DNA of 64,000 nucleotides from Piliocolobus tephrosceles (taxonomy: Eukaryota > Chordata > Mammalia > Primates > Cercopithecidae), in NCBI RefSeq assembly GCF_002776525.5, contig NC_045437.1:134241068-134305067 (forward strand). Reading direction: 5' to 3'. The position numbers and the translations under genes were made by a program. Below are positions 1 to 12,554 of the stretch, one piece after another; the stretch's first letter is position 1, and every line of letters begins with the position of its first letter. The notes beneath the pieces are model-generated. The model had not been told where the DNA came from and ran no database searches. It saw nothing but the letters and a program-made list of their open reading frames with translations.

Positions 1-113
1 ATGGGATTTCACCATGTTGGTCAGGCTGGTCTCCAACTCCTGACCTCAGGTGATCCACCCGCCACAGCCTCCCAAAGTGCTGGGATTACAAGCAGGAGCC
101 ATTGTGCCTGGCC
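1..113 (-). mobile_element. Alu fragment cut by the window edge
   Basis: This is the reverse complement of the Alu left end, finishing in 'gtgcctggcc', the complement of the GGCCGGGCGC head. The rest of the element lies outside the window. The open frame across it is Alu sequence and not a gene. Confidence 0.93.
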
Positions 114-660
114 CACTTTAAACTTTTTGATAAAAACAAAGATACAGACACACACATTAGCCAAGGCCTACACAGGGTCAGGATCATCAACATCACTGTC
201 TTCCACCTCCACATCTTGTCCCACTGGAAGATCTTCAGGGGCAATAATATGTATGAAGTTGTCATCTCCTGTAATAACAATGCCTTGTTCTGAAACACCT
301 CTAAAGGGCCTGCCTGAGGCTGTTTTAATGTAACTTTTTTAATAAACAGAAGGCATACACTCTAAAATGATAAAAGTATAGTATAGTACTTGCATAAACC
401 ATAACATAGCCATTTGTTATCATTATCAATTATTACATACCATATATAATTGTATGTGCTATGCTTTTATACAACTGGCAGCATGGTAGGTTTGTTTATA
501 CCAGCATCACTGCAAACACATGACTAATATGTTTCAATACCATAAGACGGTGACTATGACATCACTAGGCTATAGAAATTTTTCAGCTCCATCAATAATC
601 TTATGGAACCCCCATTGTCAGCATGTGGCATAAGGCTCTGTGTGTGTGTAACATAATATA

Positions 661-811
661 TACCAGCCACTATTATTTAGTCATATAACAACCTTCTAAT
701 GTATGAACTGTTATCATGAAGAAACTGAGGCACAGGGAAATTTAATCACTTGCTCAAGATCACATGAAACCTGGCTTTGGATTCTTTGTTCTTAATCATT
801 ATGCTATATAC
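661..811 (-). mobile_element. MIR SINE fragment
   Basis: The core 'gaagaaactgaggcacag' followed by 'cttgctcaagatcacatg' is the typical MIR core in reverse orientation. It runs directly into the MER1 element on its right, so the DNA transposon appears to have landed at the end of the older MIR. Confidence 0.75.
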
Positions 812-1172
812 CAGGAGTCCCCAGTCCTGGTACACAAACCTGTATCAGCCTGTGGCCTGTTAGGAGCTAGGCCACACAGCAAGAGGTGAGCAGGGGACAA
901 GTGAGCTTTACTGCCTGAGCTCTGCCTCCTGTCAGATCAGTGGCAGCATTAGTTTCTCAGAGCAGCATGAACCCTATCGTGAACCGTGCATGCAAGGGAT
1001 TCTGGTTGCATGCCCCTTATGAAAATCTAATGCCTGATGATCTGAGGTAGGAGAGTTTCATTCTGAAACCTTCTAGCACCACCCCCAGCCTTCCCGGCCT
1101 CCTGCCCTGGCCATGGAAAAAATGTCTTCCATGAAACTGGTCCCTTGTGCCAAAAAGGTTGGGGACTGCGGC
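812..1172 (-). mobile_element. MER1-type hAT DNA transposon (non-autonomous)
   Basis: The left end 'caggagtccccag' and the right end 'aaaaaggttggggactg' form the imperfect terminal inverted repeats typical of MER1A/B elements, which are Charlie-related hAT transposons. The tract 'ccatgaaactggtccctt' near the right end is the reversed MER1 head. No transposase is present. A related copy in the opposite orientation lies at 21945-22389. Confidence 0.82.
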
Positions 1173-2580
1173 TAACAAAGCAAACAATACTATAACTACC
1201 AGATGTCTTTGGACTTACATCCTTCTGGAGTTAGTCCCAGTTCTTCAAAAGTAGGAGTTTTAATGTTCTGACTAAGTCTCTGGGGTAGGCATCCAGTCTC
1301 TGAATGAGGAGAGAAACCCTAGTTTGGGGATATATGAATATCTCCCCTAACTAGTAAGACAAAGACCAGGAATTTCTGCAACTTCTCACCTTTGGGCAAG
1401 CCCTCTGTGGCACAATTTCAAATAGGGATATATCTTGCAGAAATATACAATTGTTAAGGTTCTATTTGCCCCCAGATTTTGTAGCCAGCAGAAGTTCCAT
1501 GGGAGTAAAATGCAGAGGTTTACCATTGAAAGGCTTGGAGAGGGGAAGCTTCAAAAACCTGCACCTATTCAAGTATTTGAGTGTGTATACGTTTGTGGGA
1601 GTGTGATGGGATGTAATGTATAAGTCCTGTGTCAGCCTCATTCTAGATAAGAATTGTATTGTACCTTCCCATTGTCTTACACTCGTTACAGAATCAAATC
1701 AACATTTCCGGTATGTACATGTGATGAGATCCTAGTAGATTGTACAAATAACATTGATTTTACAAGGCTGGCATTAAGATTTTCTGGTCTCGATATTGTA
1801 TATTTCAAAATAGTATATATTAGGTTTAAAGGCTTAGGGAAAGATTTAAAATAAAAATGGATTGCTATTATTCCTCTTCAGTTGCTAAAAGTTATAGAAC
1901 AAAAATCTTGGAAGTTTAGAAAAAGTGGGAGGAAATTTCAGAAGTTACATTTATTTTGTCAAGAAGAACCAGAACCTTTCTGCCAAAGTTGGAAGAACTG
2001 GTCTAATTAACTGATTCAAGATCCCAGCTGTATTTTAAGGTAGTCCATGCATAGACTCTCGCACTTTGGGGTCTTCAGACTGCCAAATCCAAAATCAATT
2101 TCTAGGAGAAACAGCAATCAGTCATTAATTGATTTCTGATTCCATTGTGCTTTAAATTAAATGATACCTTCAGGCCCCTGCAAATGAAATAACAACTGAT
2201 TGGGCACATCTGATAGTTGTCTGATTACTGCCCATATCAGACCACCGGATATGCCAAAGATTGCCATTTGCTTGGCACCTGGTCGTCGAATGATTCTACC
2301 TTCTGTGTTTAATCCGTCTATTGTCTTTCTGCTAATGAACCAGGGTCTATGGCACAAACAGAAGTGTTCAAGGAAACTATCATAGGGAGGCTTTTTTAAA
2401 GAAAAAAAATACAGTTCTTACACTTACTTCTTGAATTTCTCAATAGCTGCCTTGCCCGGCTATCACACATTTGTTTTCGATAACTCAGAATCACAGGTTG
2501 GTGGTAGTGTCAACAAAAAATAGATTCACTCCAAAATTTAAATACGACTTCTTTGTAACCTCAGAATGTGAAATCCAGCT
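1173..2580. other. Unique intron sequence
   Basis: This is AT-rich sequence with no recognisable gene, RNA or young repeat. The short open frames here have no family signature. Confidence 0.5.
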
Positions 2581-2586
2581 TACATA

Positions 2587-2590
<4 letters not shown>

Positions 2591-2618
<28 letters not shown>

Positions 2619-2899
2619 GAGACGGAGTCTCGCTCTGTAGCCTGGGCTGGAGTGCAGTGGCCGGATCTCAGCTCACTGCAAGCTCCGCCTCCCGGGTTCC
2701 CGCCATTCTCCTGCCTCAGCCTCCCAAGTAGCTGGGACTACAGGCGCCCGCTACCTCGCCCAGCTAATTTTTTGTATTTTTAGTAGAGACGGGGTTTCAC
2801 CGTGTTAGCCAGGATGGTCTGGATCTCCTGACCTCGTGATCCGCCTGTCTCGGCCTCCCAAAGTGCTGGGATTACAGGCTTGAGCCACCGCGCCCGGCC
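2591..2899 (-). mobile_element. Young full-length AluY, AluYR-like
   Basis: This is a complete Alu in reverse orientation: poly-T of about 28 bases, right arm, left arm, and an intact 'cgcgcccggcc' head. It is flanked by the perfect target duplication 'tacatagctc' (2581-2590 and 2900-2909). 'ctacctcgcccagctaa' and 'acaggcttgagccaccg' carry variants I associate with Old World monkey AluYR elements. The near-consensus sequence and intact duplication indicate a recent insertion. Confidence 0.95.
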
Positions 2900-2911
2900 T
2901 ACATAGCTCTT

Positions 2912-4599
2912 AAAGCAAGGCAATCCATCAATATCAACTGAGCCTGAAAAGATAATTTAGTATAACTTCATACCTATTGAGTCTCACTTAGAATCTCTTT
3001 CCCTCTCTGGGATGAAGAGTTGAAATCGAAAGGGAAGAACACAAGAATTGGAATTAAAGAAACCTTTGCTTTCAGAGGTATCAAAACAAATAAGGTCAGT
3101 TTTAGACTATAATACGAATGTGGGCATAGGGAAAATAATGTCCTGTATCATCTTGTATATTTTATTTTGTGTCAAAGGCAATATTCAATTCTTTTTCAAC
3201 ACTCATATTCCCCTAAATAAGGACATTTTTCTTGGGGTTGTTTTTGGGCCATTTTTTCTTATTGAAAATGCATTTTCTTCCCAACATCTCAGAAAGTTAT
3301 TTAGAGACTATACTCTCTGCCAAACAATAATTCTGCTTTTATAAAGCCATGTCATGCTTCAACATCTAATTCTTCATCTGCTAAGACAGAGTTAGCAAAG
3401 AATATTTTGTCTTCAGCTGGGCCCTGTTAGTTCTTTGACTCAGCTTATAGGTGCAATACATCATGCCTGGAGGCTCTCTGGTATTATATAACCTCCCATG
3501 CATAACTCGAATTAGCAAGGAAATGACATATTTGTATAGCAATTAAATATATGTTTAGCATTCCCTGAGGCACCCCCTCCCAATTATTTAAGCTAAAAGC
3601 ACATTAATCATTTGGCAGGGTGTAGTATGATAGAGACAACGGTCGTTTCTGAATCCAGTGTTCAATACTGCACACAGAAATGGAATCTGAATTTCCACAA
3701 CCTTGAAATGTCACCACACATTGATTATGCTTACACTTAAACATAGCATGCTCTTTTAAACAACACCATTTGGAGCTGTTGCATATTCAAATACATGAGG
3801 CTCACGTGCTTTCGTGTTACCCGCTTCACAATAAAACCATTTGTTACCGAGCATGAAAGAGAGGGAAATGGGAGGCAAACTCATTCCCCAAGGCCTTCTT
3901 GATTTGGAAGTGTGTACTAGATGGTTTTCCAGTGCAGTACGATTTCAGAATCCATTAGGCATTCTGGAATGTTCATTCCTGACTGCTCATAAATAGCATT
4001 TTTTTTAAAGTACACTTTTAACTGGTGTGTACTCTCCCAACAAAAAAAAGTAACAAAACAAGAATCAACAATGAATAAACATACCTTAAGTTGGCTGACC
4101 AGTTTGAAATACTTCTTGGGAATGTTAAAACTTTCTGGACTACTGGGATGACCTTGAGATGGTTTGGGCTGATTTCAATGTAATGACATCCAAACAACAA
4201 CAACAAAAAGCCAACACTTGTACCTCATCCCTGCAACACTTGGAGTGCTCTGAAGCTCTAAAGAGTGAAGGAGCCCCAAGGGGATCACCATCAGGAAAAT
4301 ATCACTTACATCTGTATGAGGCTTTGTACTTTTGAAAATATTTCCACATCCTTCATTTCTTTAAGGGATATGGCAGCATCGCAAGGGACTATTACCACCC
4401 TTACTTTATAGTTGAGAAACGGAATTTCCTGAATTATACCTGACTTTTTAAATAACACGCATTTCAAAAGTTGCAAACTCAGATATTTAGACTAAGTCCA
4501 GTGAGTCATCCATTCAATGTGATAATGCAGATGATGATGATAACCCTTGGCCACATGTACTGTATTTGCACTTTGTGCTATGTTAGCATTTGTATTCAA
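2912..4599. other. Unique intron sequence
   Basis: I see no gene or clear repeat. The longest open frame (3048-3344, 98 residues) is AT-rich, has no flanking splice signals that I recognise, and resembles no known family. Confidence 0.45.
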
Positions 4600-4765
4600 C
4601 TTTTAAATATATTGACTCATTTAATCCTCATCACCTATTTTAATAGACATTAACATTTAGATTTAGATTTAGAGAGGCCAGCGGACATTCTCAGAGTCAC
4701 ACAGACAGAAGATAATCACAGACAAACTGGCTACAGAGTCTACCCTCTTTACCTTGTCACTCCCT
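4600..4765 (-). mobile_element. MIR SINE fragment
   Basis: 'ttgactcatttaatcctcatcacc' followed by an 'agagaggccag...cagagtcacacagacag' tract matches the reversed MIR layout. The copy is diverged. A short internal 'atttag' triplication is seen near 4656-4672. Confidence 0.7.
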
Positions 4766-4969
4766 ACCCTACACACTATAGGGTCCTCAGATCACACTGC
4801 TGACCACACAATCTGATTCAGCACAGGGACTTCAGTGCTTCAAAAACACTTGTGAATGTGTAAACTGAGGAAAGCTTGATAACTATATTATCACTTAAAC
4901 AGATTGGAAGGCATTCTGACCATATTTATACCTGACAAAATAAGAAACACTGTAGTCATCATTGCCTGC

Positions 4970-5190
4970 TAGAAGATCTGGATTTGAGGATTCAGAGTTC
5001 ACTCTCTGACTTTAACCGTATGCTTAGGGGAAAAATGTTTACTTTCCCTAAAGCTCCACCTGGCCTCATTCAACAACAGAGGCAGTAATAAAAAGGACCT
5101 GTCAGGGTAGTTTGGGCAACTGTATGAGATAATGCATGTAAATATCACTTACCACAGTGCAGACCACTGCTCAAAAAATGGGAATATCGG
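4970..5190 (+). mobile_element. MIR SINE fragment, degraded
   Basis: The order 'gatctggatttgaggattc', 'ctctgacttt', then 'tatgagataatgcatgtaaa' follows the sense MIR consensus. Divergence is high. Confidence 0.5.
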
Positions 5191-5244
5191 TAATGTTTAA
5201 CAATGCATCTAAATCCATCACTCTGAGCATGTAAAGCTCTGGTT

Positions 5245-5500
5245 CTTTCTTTGTGGTATTCCCTCAATCTAGAAGATTCTGTCTGCCTCCCCTCCCACTT
5301 GAGAATCATCAGTCAAAGTCCTTTTCTTCTTTGCAGGCCCAGATAAGCTCTTACCTCCTCCAGAGAGAGTTCCCAGATGGTCTAAGCTGGACTCTTTCTC
5401 TGACTCTAATATCCTCACACATTTTCTGTATCACTCGTCCAAACCTTGGTCCAATACCAGTGAGGATTGTTCAATTTAAACAAATCTTCCCCTGATGGTT
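5245..5500 (+). mobile_element. Possible L2 LINE 3' fragment
   Basis: The run 'tggtattccctcaatctagaag' through 'agtccttttcttctttgcagg' to 'agagagttcccagatgg' resembles the L2 3' region (preceding-gene-like, CT-rich and codon-like). The match is by eye only and the family could be wrong. The 80-residue open frame here is therefore not called a gene. Confidence 0.4.
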
Positions 5501-5699
5501 TTATCTTTAACTTCAAAATGTAGCATCTTTGTGAGGAACTATGTTGCTTCCCCCATCCCATTTCTTATTTAATTTCTTACTTACAATCATACTTAAAAAA
5601 CAGAACATATATGTGCAGGGAACCCTGTTTCAAAGCCTCCCACTACCAACAAGCTACCACAGTGCTTTGGTGCCTGCTGCCTATAGAGAAATCTAGACT

Positions 5700-5870
5700 T
5701 TAAATTCAGAGGGTGGCCCAGTTACCCTCATTTTACAGAAAGAGAAAATGGAGCTAGAAAAGAAAGGTGGTTTGTCAAGGGCATAGGACTTGTTAGTAGT
5801 CAAGGCGGAGTTATAGCTCAGGTCTCTAAATTCCTGGGTTATTGCTCTTTCCACTGCACTTCACTCCATC
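5700..5870 (-). mobile_element. MIR SINE fragment
   Basis: 'cattttacagaaagagaaaatggagc' and 'gggttattgctctttccactgcac' are the reversed MIR core and tail regions. Confidence 0.7.
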
Positions 5871-6710
5871 TACACGCAGACTCTTGATTACCTAGACTTC
5901 TGAGAGGTCTCTTGATGATTTTGATGGTGTGCATTTCTGGCTGGATGCCTGCACCAGCCACCCATGCCTCAGAAGACATTCTGCCCACCCAGCGTTGGTG
6001 TGCTTTCACAACCTGCCATCTCTCCTGCTGAATACATTCCTGAGTCCTCCTCCTAGGTCATATGAGAACTGCAGGTTCACCTTGGAATAACTGGCTTTCA
6101 ATACCTAACAAGCACCAGGTTCCTTCTTTAAGACATCCAAGGCCTGGAGTGACAAAGTTTGCACATAAATAAAAGGCACAACTTGCCTTTACAGTGTTGC
6201 ATTAGAGAACATTACCCTAGAGCCTAGAACTCTTGGAATCTCTTAGAAACTACCCCAAATCACATCTGATACCATTGACAATAATAGTGGATGGGGGAAA
6301 AAAATGGATGTTTTGTTGAGATGTTTTCTAATTGCATTTCTCTGTAGATAAAACTCAAGAGTTAACTATCTCTTGGCATTTAATGTTTTAATTTGTGCAT
6401 TTATTTGATGTCAACACACATATACTATTCTATCATCACTGTCAACACACATGTACTATTTTATCATCACTGTCCAGCACAGTGTCTGGCACACAAGCTC
6501 AATCAACCAGACAGATACAGTTCTTATTCTCTTGGAATTCCTATCCTAGTGAAAGAGAGTCAAGTCACCAAGAAATTACATTACAGAACAAGAAAGGCTT
6601 TGATAGGAAATATTCACAATCATTCAGAAGCATACAGGAGGGACATCTCACATAGATTTAGGCAACCAAAGAAGGAAAGAAGGCTTCCTGGAAGAAGGGA
6701 TTTATATTAA
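5871..6710. other. Intron sequence with a short local repeat
   Basis: This is mostly unique. At 6412-6474 'gtcaacacacat..tactatt.tatcatcactgt' occurs twice in tandem (unit about 32 bp). The overlapping open frames at 6393-6710 are explained by this duplication and show no protein family. Confidence 0.45.
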
Positions 6711-6775
6711 GGGCACATGTATACATATGTAACAAACCTGCACATTGTGCACATGTACCCTAGAACTTGAAGTAT

Positions 6776-6817
<42 letters not shown>
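6711..6817 (+). mobile_element. L1PA 3' terminal stub with TAA tail
   Basis: 'gggcacatgtatacatatgt' through 'cacatgtaccctagaacttg' is the last part of a primate-specific L1 3' untranslated region. It is followed by about 15 TAA/ATA units in place of a plain poly-A tail. Only about 60 bp of LINE body remains, so it is a severely 5'-truncated insertion. Confidence 0.88.
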
Positions 6818-7557
6818 GAGCTAGTGAAAGAACTGGTGCTAAGGAAGAGTCAAGTAGACTAATGAAGCAGGAAGACAGAACCACATACTCAAAGATTTGG
6901 AGGTAAAAAAGAACATGGTCCATTCCGGCAATGGAAAGTATCCAGTCTTCATCCCTCTTCTTCTTTGGCTCTTTCTGGCATTGACTGTGCTACACATATT
7001 TAACTTGTGTGGATTCAACAGCATATACTTGCTGCAAATAAGTCAACCTTGGCAACTAAACACGTACACACCGAAATACATGTAAATATACATGCACACA
7101 ATTTAAACAGCGTGGACCCCAGCATGAGCATGAGAGAAGACTTGACACTCAGGCAATCTCAGTTCCCCATATCTTTCTCACAGAGTCTCTGGCCATATTC
7201 AAATGATTCTGGCATTTCATTATATACATATATTCTGACGATTGCCCCTAAAAACAAGCAAATTACTGCATCTGGCATCTGGTGCCTCATCAAAGAAGCT
7301 ACTATCTGTTCCAATACTAGAGGAATGAAGCAACCGTTTCAGACTTCTGCAGTGATGACATGTAAGTTTCTAATGTGAAGAGATAGCCAAGGCACATTTT
7401 TGAGCCCATCTATGTTCTCCATTATGGTTACTGGATAGGTAAAGTTCCCTTTTATAAGCAAGAAAACAAGGCTGCTAAGAGAAACAGTGACTCACCTAGG
7501 CTCCACAGTGACCAGAAGCAGAGCAGCCCCAGGACTCCTGTATTTCTAGTAAATATC

Positions 7558-7862
7558 TTTTCTTTTCTTTTTCTTTTAATTTAAGAGACGGAGCCTCACC
7601 CTGTCACCCAGGCTGGAGTTCAGTGGCGCGATCTCGGCTCGCTGTAACCTCTGCCTCCTGGATTCAAGTGATTCTCCTGCCTCAGCCTCTGGAGTAGCTG
7701 GGACTACAGGCACGCGCTACCATGCCTGGGTAATTTTTGTATTTTTAGTAGAGACGGGGTTTCACCGTGTCAGGCTGGTCTCAATCTCCTGACCTCAAGT
7801 GATCTGCCCACCTCGGCCTCCCAAAGTGCTGGGATTACAGGTGTGAACTACCGCACCCGACC
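7558..7862 (-). mobile_element. Full-length AluS
   Basis: This is a reverse-oriented two-armed Alu with a 'ttttcttttctttttcttttaa' tail and a diverged 'ccgcacccgacc' head. A short target duplication, 'aatatc', is visible at 7552-7557 and 7863-7868. Divergence is greater than in the AluY copies. Confidence 0.93.
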
Positions 7863-7868
7863 AATATC

Positions 7869-8904
7869 CCTATTTCTAAGCATCAAACTTTCCATGTTGA
7901 TAAGCCCCAGTGATGAGCGCAGAATGTCCCACACAGCACGTGGCTTGGGTTTCATTACAGTATCATGGTTAAACTTCTAGGTTCCATATCTTTGTTTTTG
8001 CTGTAATATCAGTCTTTTGAACCAGGTGGTATTCATGAATACCTATCTACTCTTTAACAACTTCTTATAAAATTGTCTGATGGTCATGATACACACTGAA
8101 ATCAGCTTACTTGTTGCTAAGGATGCAAACAATTATGTTAACTAGTTATTTGCCATGAATGGAGTACCTTAGTTTTAGTTACCAGAATGCCCTTATTAAA
8201 AGCTAATAAGGAAAAACCTGGACTTCCCAGTTTAAAATCTAATAACTGTTTTTATTTTCTGAAATCGTACTATAAGCTTTGAAAATACATAAAATTTCTT
8301 ATGTAAAACACCAATTCTGGACACCTCAAATGAGAGAAATTCATCTTGTTTACACATTTTGGTGAAGAGTTTAGAAAGCTGACAAACTATATCCCAGCGT
8401 AGATGTATCCTCTATTAGATTTAGAAAATGTTTTATCCCTACTATTGTTATTATAACATGTCACACTCATGTTCCTGATTTTTGTTACTTTTTGTTTTAA
8501 ACCTCTCATCATAGCTCTTGAAAATCACAATTTTTTAAGTTTAGATTTTGAATAACTATTGGAATTTGCATTGAAATGAAATAGAAACACTTAGTAAATT
8601 TAGCCTCAATTTACAAGTACATCAAGACACCAAAGAATGTTTTCCATTACTCCATTAAAGCAGTCCTCAGCATTTTCTGGGTGCTTATGCTTGTTTATAC
8701 CCTGATAGGCTTTTTGCTTTTATTCCTTATGGACGGTAACATGAGTGAGCTTCTACAGGTCTTTGAAGCCTGCAAAGCAATTTCGCATCTTTTCACTGGC
8801 TTCTTTCAGCAGGGAGTGTTCAGGGCAGAGGACATGATAAAGTGCCAGGTGACCATCTAAGAGGCATTGATTAAATATATGGAGAGGATCCTATGAGCAC
8901 TGTG
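7869..8904. other. Unique intron sequence
   Basis: This is AT-rich, and I recognise no gene or repeat in it. Confidence 0.45.
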
Positions 8905-9085
8905 TGGCCTGAGAGTATGGGTTTTGGAATGAGTTTCTAAAACCTGGGTTTGATTCCTGCTTCCCAATGTTAATACTTACGGAATTTCACATTCCTGGGC
9001 CTTTGGTTGAGCAGCCACAAGTAAGGATAAAATCATACATACTTTAACAACTTGTGGGAATTAAAGGAGATAATGTAAAAATTAT
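8905..9085 (+). mobile_element. MIR SINE fragment
   Basis: 'tatgggttttggaatgag', 'aaaacctgggtttgattcc' and 'ggaattaaaggagataatg' appear in sense MIR order. Confidence 0.7.
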
Positions 9086-9104
9086 GTTTATGATAATAAT
9101 AAAA

Positions 9105-9345
9105 ACATACACTGACCACTTACTATGTGTTAAGTGATTTATACAGATTATATCATTCAATCTAATACCCATAGGAGGAATATACTACTATTATCCCATT
9201 TTTATGGATGAGAAAACTAAGACAAGGAGGGTTTCGGTAACTTACTCAAGGTCACAGAGGCTTAAATGTTGGAGCTGAAACCCAGCTTTGAGCAGACTGT
9301 CCCCAGAGCTTCCAATCATACTACTGCCTTATACTTCCTTTCTGC
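9105..9345 (-). mobile_element. MIR SINE, well preserved
   Basis: 'actgaccacttactatgtgt', 'attatcccatttttatggatg', 'aactaagacaaggagg' and 'ctcaaggtcacagaggc' are in reversed MIR order. It lies tail to tail with the MIR at 8905-9085. Confidence 0.85.
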
Positions 9346-10294
9346 TGTGTACCAAACCCTTTAAAGATCACTTTCAGCTCTAAAATGCTACATTTTTATG
9401 ACTTCTATATTAAAGTGTACCTTTTAACACAGACACTGATGGCTCAACTATATGTGCCACACAGCAATATAAAATGTATAATGATTAATTTATAAATATG
9501 CACATTTATATTTACGTGAGGACATTTACCTACCAAAGTACTACACTTGTATTGGACTCTAATGCTTATGGATGAATAATAAAAACTTTCTGCCATGCCC
9601 CTGTGCCCAGCTCCCCAAATTAACCATCCCCAGGGTAGAGATCAAGATTCGTATTCTGTGTAAAAGACCAATTTGATTTTCCTTGCCAGGAATGAAGAAT
9701 GGTACTCCAACTTGATGAGGATTCGCAGAGGACACCCATTCTCTGCACGAGCAGCCTTATGTTTCCTTTTATCCATGAGTCGTTTTCTTTTTCCGGAGTC
9801 GGTCACATAATCATGAGGAGTGCTCAAGCCAGCTTGCTTTGCAGGAGCCCCATTTTCTCACTTCATAACCCTCATTCTTTTTATTTAAAGAGCCTCAGAA
9901 CTGCTAGAATGCAGCAGGCAATTCACAAGCTTGATTACCTTGGCCTCCACCCTGACTTCCTTTGATAGCTCCAACTCATTTCTTCCGGAGACGTTTTTGT
10001 CTTTGATTTCTCAATTGCCATTATTTTTAGCCGATGTCATGGGAGAGGAATGAGAGAGACTTCTTGGAGAATTTCATCATTTACTCTCAATTTATTCTGT
10101 TTCCTAAATTACTGTAATGGTGTCTCAAACTCTGATGCTACCACCGTGCACACAATGCCTGGAAAAGCATATGTCTTGTACTCGACTTACGAGAGAAAAA
10201 GATGCATCATCACATCCCATACCTTGGCTTTGCCTATAATTTAAATTAAAATGCAAACCACAGCCTGCCTATATACAGCTCTGGGTTCTGCACT
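9346..10294. other. Unique intron sequence
   Basis: There is no recognisable gene. The 88-residue open frame at 9699-9965 has no identifiable family, and no supporting splice or promoter context is visible. Confidence 0.45.
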
Positions 10295-10480
10295 ACACAC
10301 TTTATATTAATTTTCTTGCTTCACACAAAAAATCTTGAGAGATTAGTACTACTATCCCCATTTTACAGATGAGCAAACCAAACTTCAGAGTTTACAAACA
10401 TATTTAATATCACATGGCTAGCAAGTTGCTGAAATGGTATGTAACCCACATCAGTCTTAACCTCCAAGCCACATTCTAAA
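10295..10480 (-). mobile_element. MIR SINE fragment
   Basis: 'actactatccccattttacag' and 'atgagcaaacc' form the reversed MIR core, followed by 'tcacatggctagcaagttgc'. Confidence 0.8.
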
Positions 10481-11214
10481 TATCTACCACTCACACATCA
10501 CTAATCCTAAATACAAATGAAACCACCTGCTAGCCTTGTAAGTCACAATGACTCACGCAAGTCATTTGCTAAGATTTTCTTTGAATGAAAGAATGAATAC
10601 ATGCCTGAGAACCTTGCTTGCTCCTCCAGCTTTTGCAAATTCTGCCTAGTCAACTCCTTCTGTTGTAGAAGGAAGGCTGTATTTAAATTTTTCAAATAAG
10701 CAAAAGATATACAAAACACAAACAATGTATTCATCAAGGGTTCTCTGAGATTTGGTTAAGTAGTATAGCATTTCAGTATCTGCTTTGGCTTTGGTAAGGT
10801 GTGCCATATATTAACTTCTTTGTTACTGCAGCAATTCTCTGAGACACAGAGGGAACACAGATGAGCTTAAAAGACTCTGGAAAAATAATCTAAAGCAGAT
10901 GTTTGCAACGATCATTTCCACCAAGAACAGAAAATTAAAGGGTAGGGTTCAAGACTCAACCACCAAGAGCTTTAGGAAACGCCCAACACCACAAACGCTG
11001 TGCCTTGGATGGGCTCTAGACCTGGGGGAGCCCACACTTTGGAACTCTGTTCTTACTTGAACACAGGAAAATAATGCTAAACAACAGATACACTCAGCAT
11101 AAAACCAATCCTAACAATGGGCTATTTCTCATTTGCAGTCAAGTTTCTTGCTTTTTCTTTTTTCCTGAGATAGTTTTCTGAACAATTCTGAAGGAATCTT
11201 CAAAGTCAAAAGAC

Positions 11215-12030
11215 TGGTGTTATCCTGGATTTCTCCTTTTCTCACAATCAACATCCTATCCAGCAGAAAATCCTACCAACTCTCCTTTAAAAATACCACC
11301 CCTCTACTTCACCATCACTTTGGTCCAAACTACTCTGTGAGCCTGGATTATTGTAATAGTGTTCTATCTCATCCGCTTCCTTCTCCCCTCTCTCTTTCTG
11401 CCATGTATTCTCATTACAGCAGCCAGAGAGATGCTTTAAATAAAAACTATAACCACTGCTTTTCTGATTAGGAAGTGGCTTCCTCTGTCACTAAAAATTA
11501 AAGTCCCAAATTTGTTCTGATTTGGAGACACTCCACAATCTGGTTCCTGCTATCTTCTCTGATCATGTGCCTACTACTCTATTCTGTCATCATAGTGCTT
11601 CAGCCACACAGAAGGACACTTCTTTCTGTTTCCTGAACACGCTATCCATATGGCGTGTTCCTCAGGAATCTGCACATGCTGCTCCCTCTGATCCTCTCTG
11701 CCCAGACATCTGCATGCATAACTTCCCTACTTATTGCATATCTTTACTCAGTCTCCTAAGTGAGGCTTTTCTTGGACTGTCTAAACTTTCAACTCTAATC
11801 CTCCAATGACATTTTCTAACTTCCATCTATGATTTATTTTTCCTCCTTAGCAATTATCACTATCTGAAATATAGGTATTTTCCCTTTTATCTCGTTTAAT
11901 GTCAGATTCCACATTAGCATGCAAGCTTTATGGCAGATATCTTATTTTTATTTTGCACCTTTGGAACCTAGAATAATTGGCATCTGATAGGTAGTCAATA
12001 ATTGTTAAAAGAATAAATGAATAAAGTGAA
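11215..12030 (+). mobile_element. Long L2 LINE 3' fragment
   Basis: Several L2 landmarks appear in sense order: 'ctccacaatctggttcctgc', 'agcatgcaagctttatggca', and a 3' end of the type '...tagtcaataattgttaaaag' followed by a 'aataaatgaataa' tail. The 84- and 95-residue open frames at 11217 and 11522 are L2 coding or 3' remnants without intact function. Confidence 0.8.
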
Positions 12031-12554
12031 TTATGAATAGGTTTGTGAGTAGATAAGTAAGTAGATGAAATGGAAGTAGATGCAAACATTTAGCACATGG
12101 TAGACATTCAATGACTGAATGGATAAAAAAAAGTGATTCATCATAAATGGCAGTATCTGGGTTGGTGATTTTATACTTTAGAGTTATCTACATTTTATCA
12201 TATGCAATATACATTTTTAAAATTATTTTTAACCTATACAGAACTCTATACATTTTGTCCACAAACTACCTCTTATTTTATCCACTGTTGGTACACTGAA
12301 TAGAATTATATTGCCTTTTTACATGTCATGAGAGAAAATAAACTAATAGCTCACCACCACTGACAAAAATTGAAAAAAATTCTAAAAGGACTGATTATAT
12401 TGTTTATGTAGAGTGATGGGGAAATGGCAGGAAAAGTCTTTTTTGAAAACAAAAGTTGGCTTACACCAGAATGTCAACATACTGGGAGCTTATTGATGGT
12501 CATGAGATTGCAGGGGTCTGGATAGTTGGGGGACATTATATAATGCTAGACACA

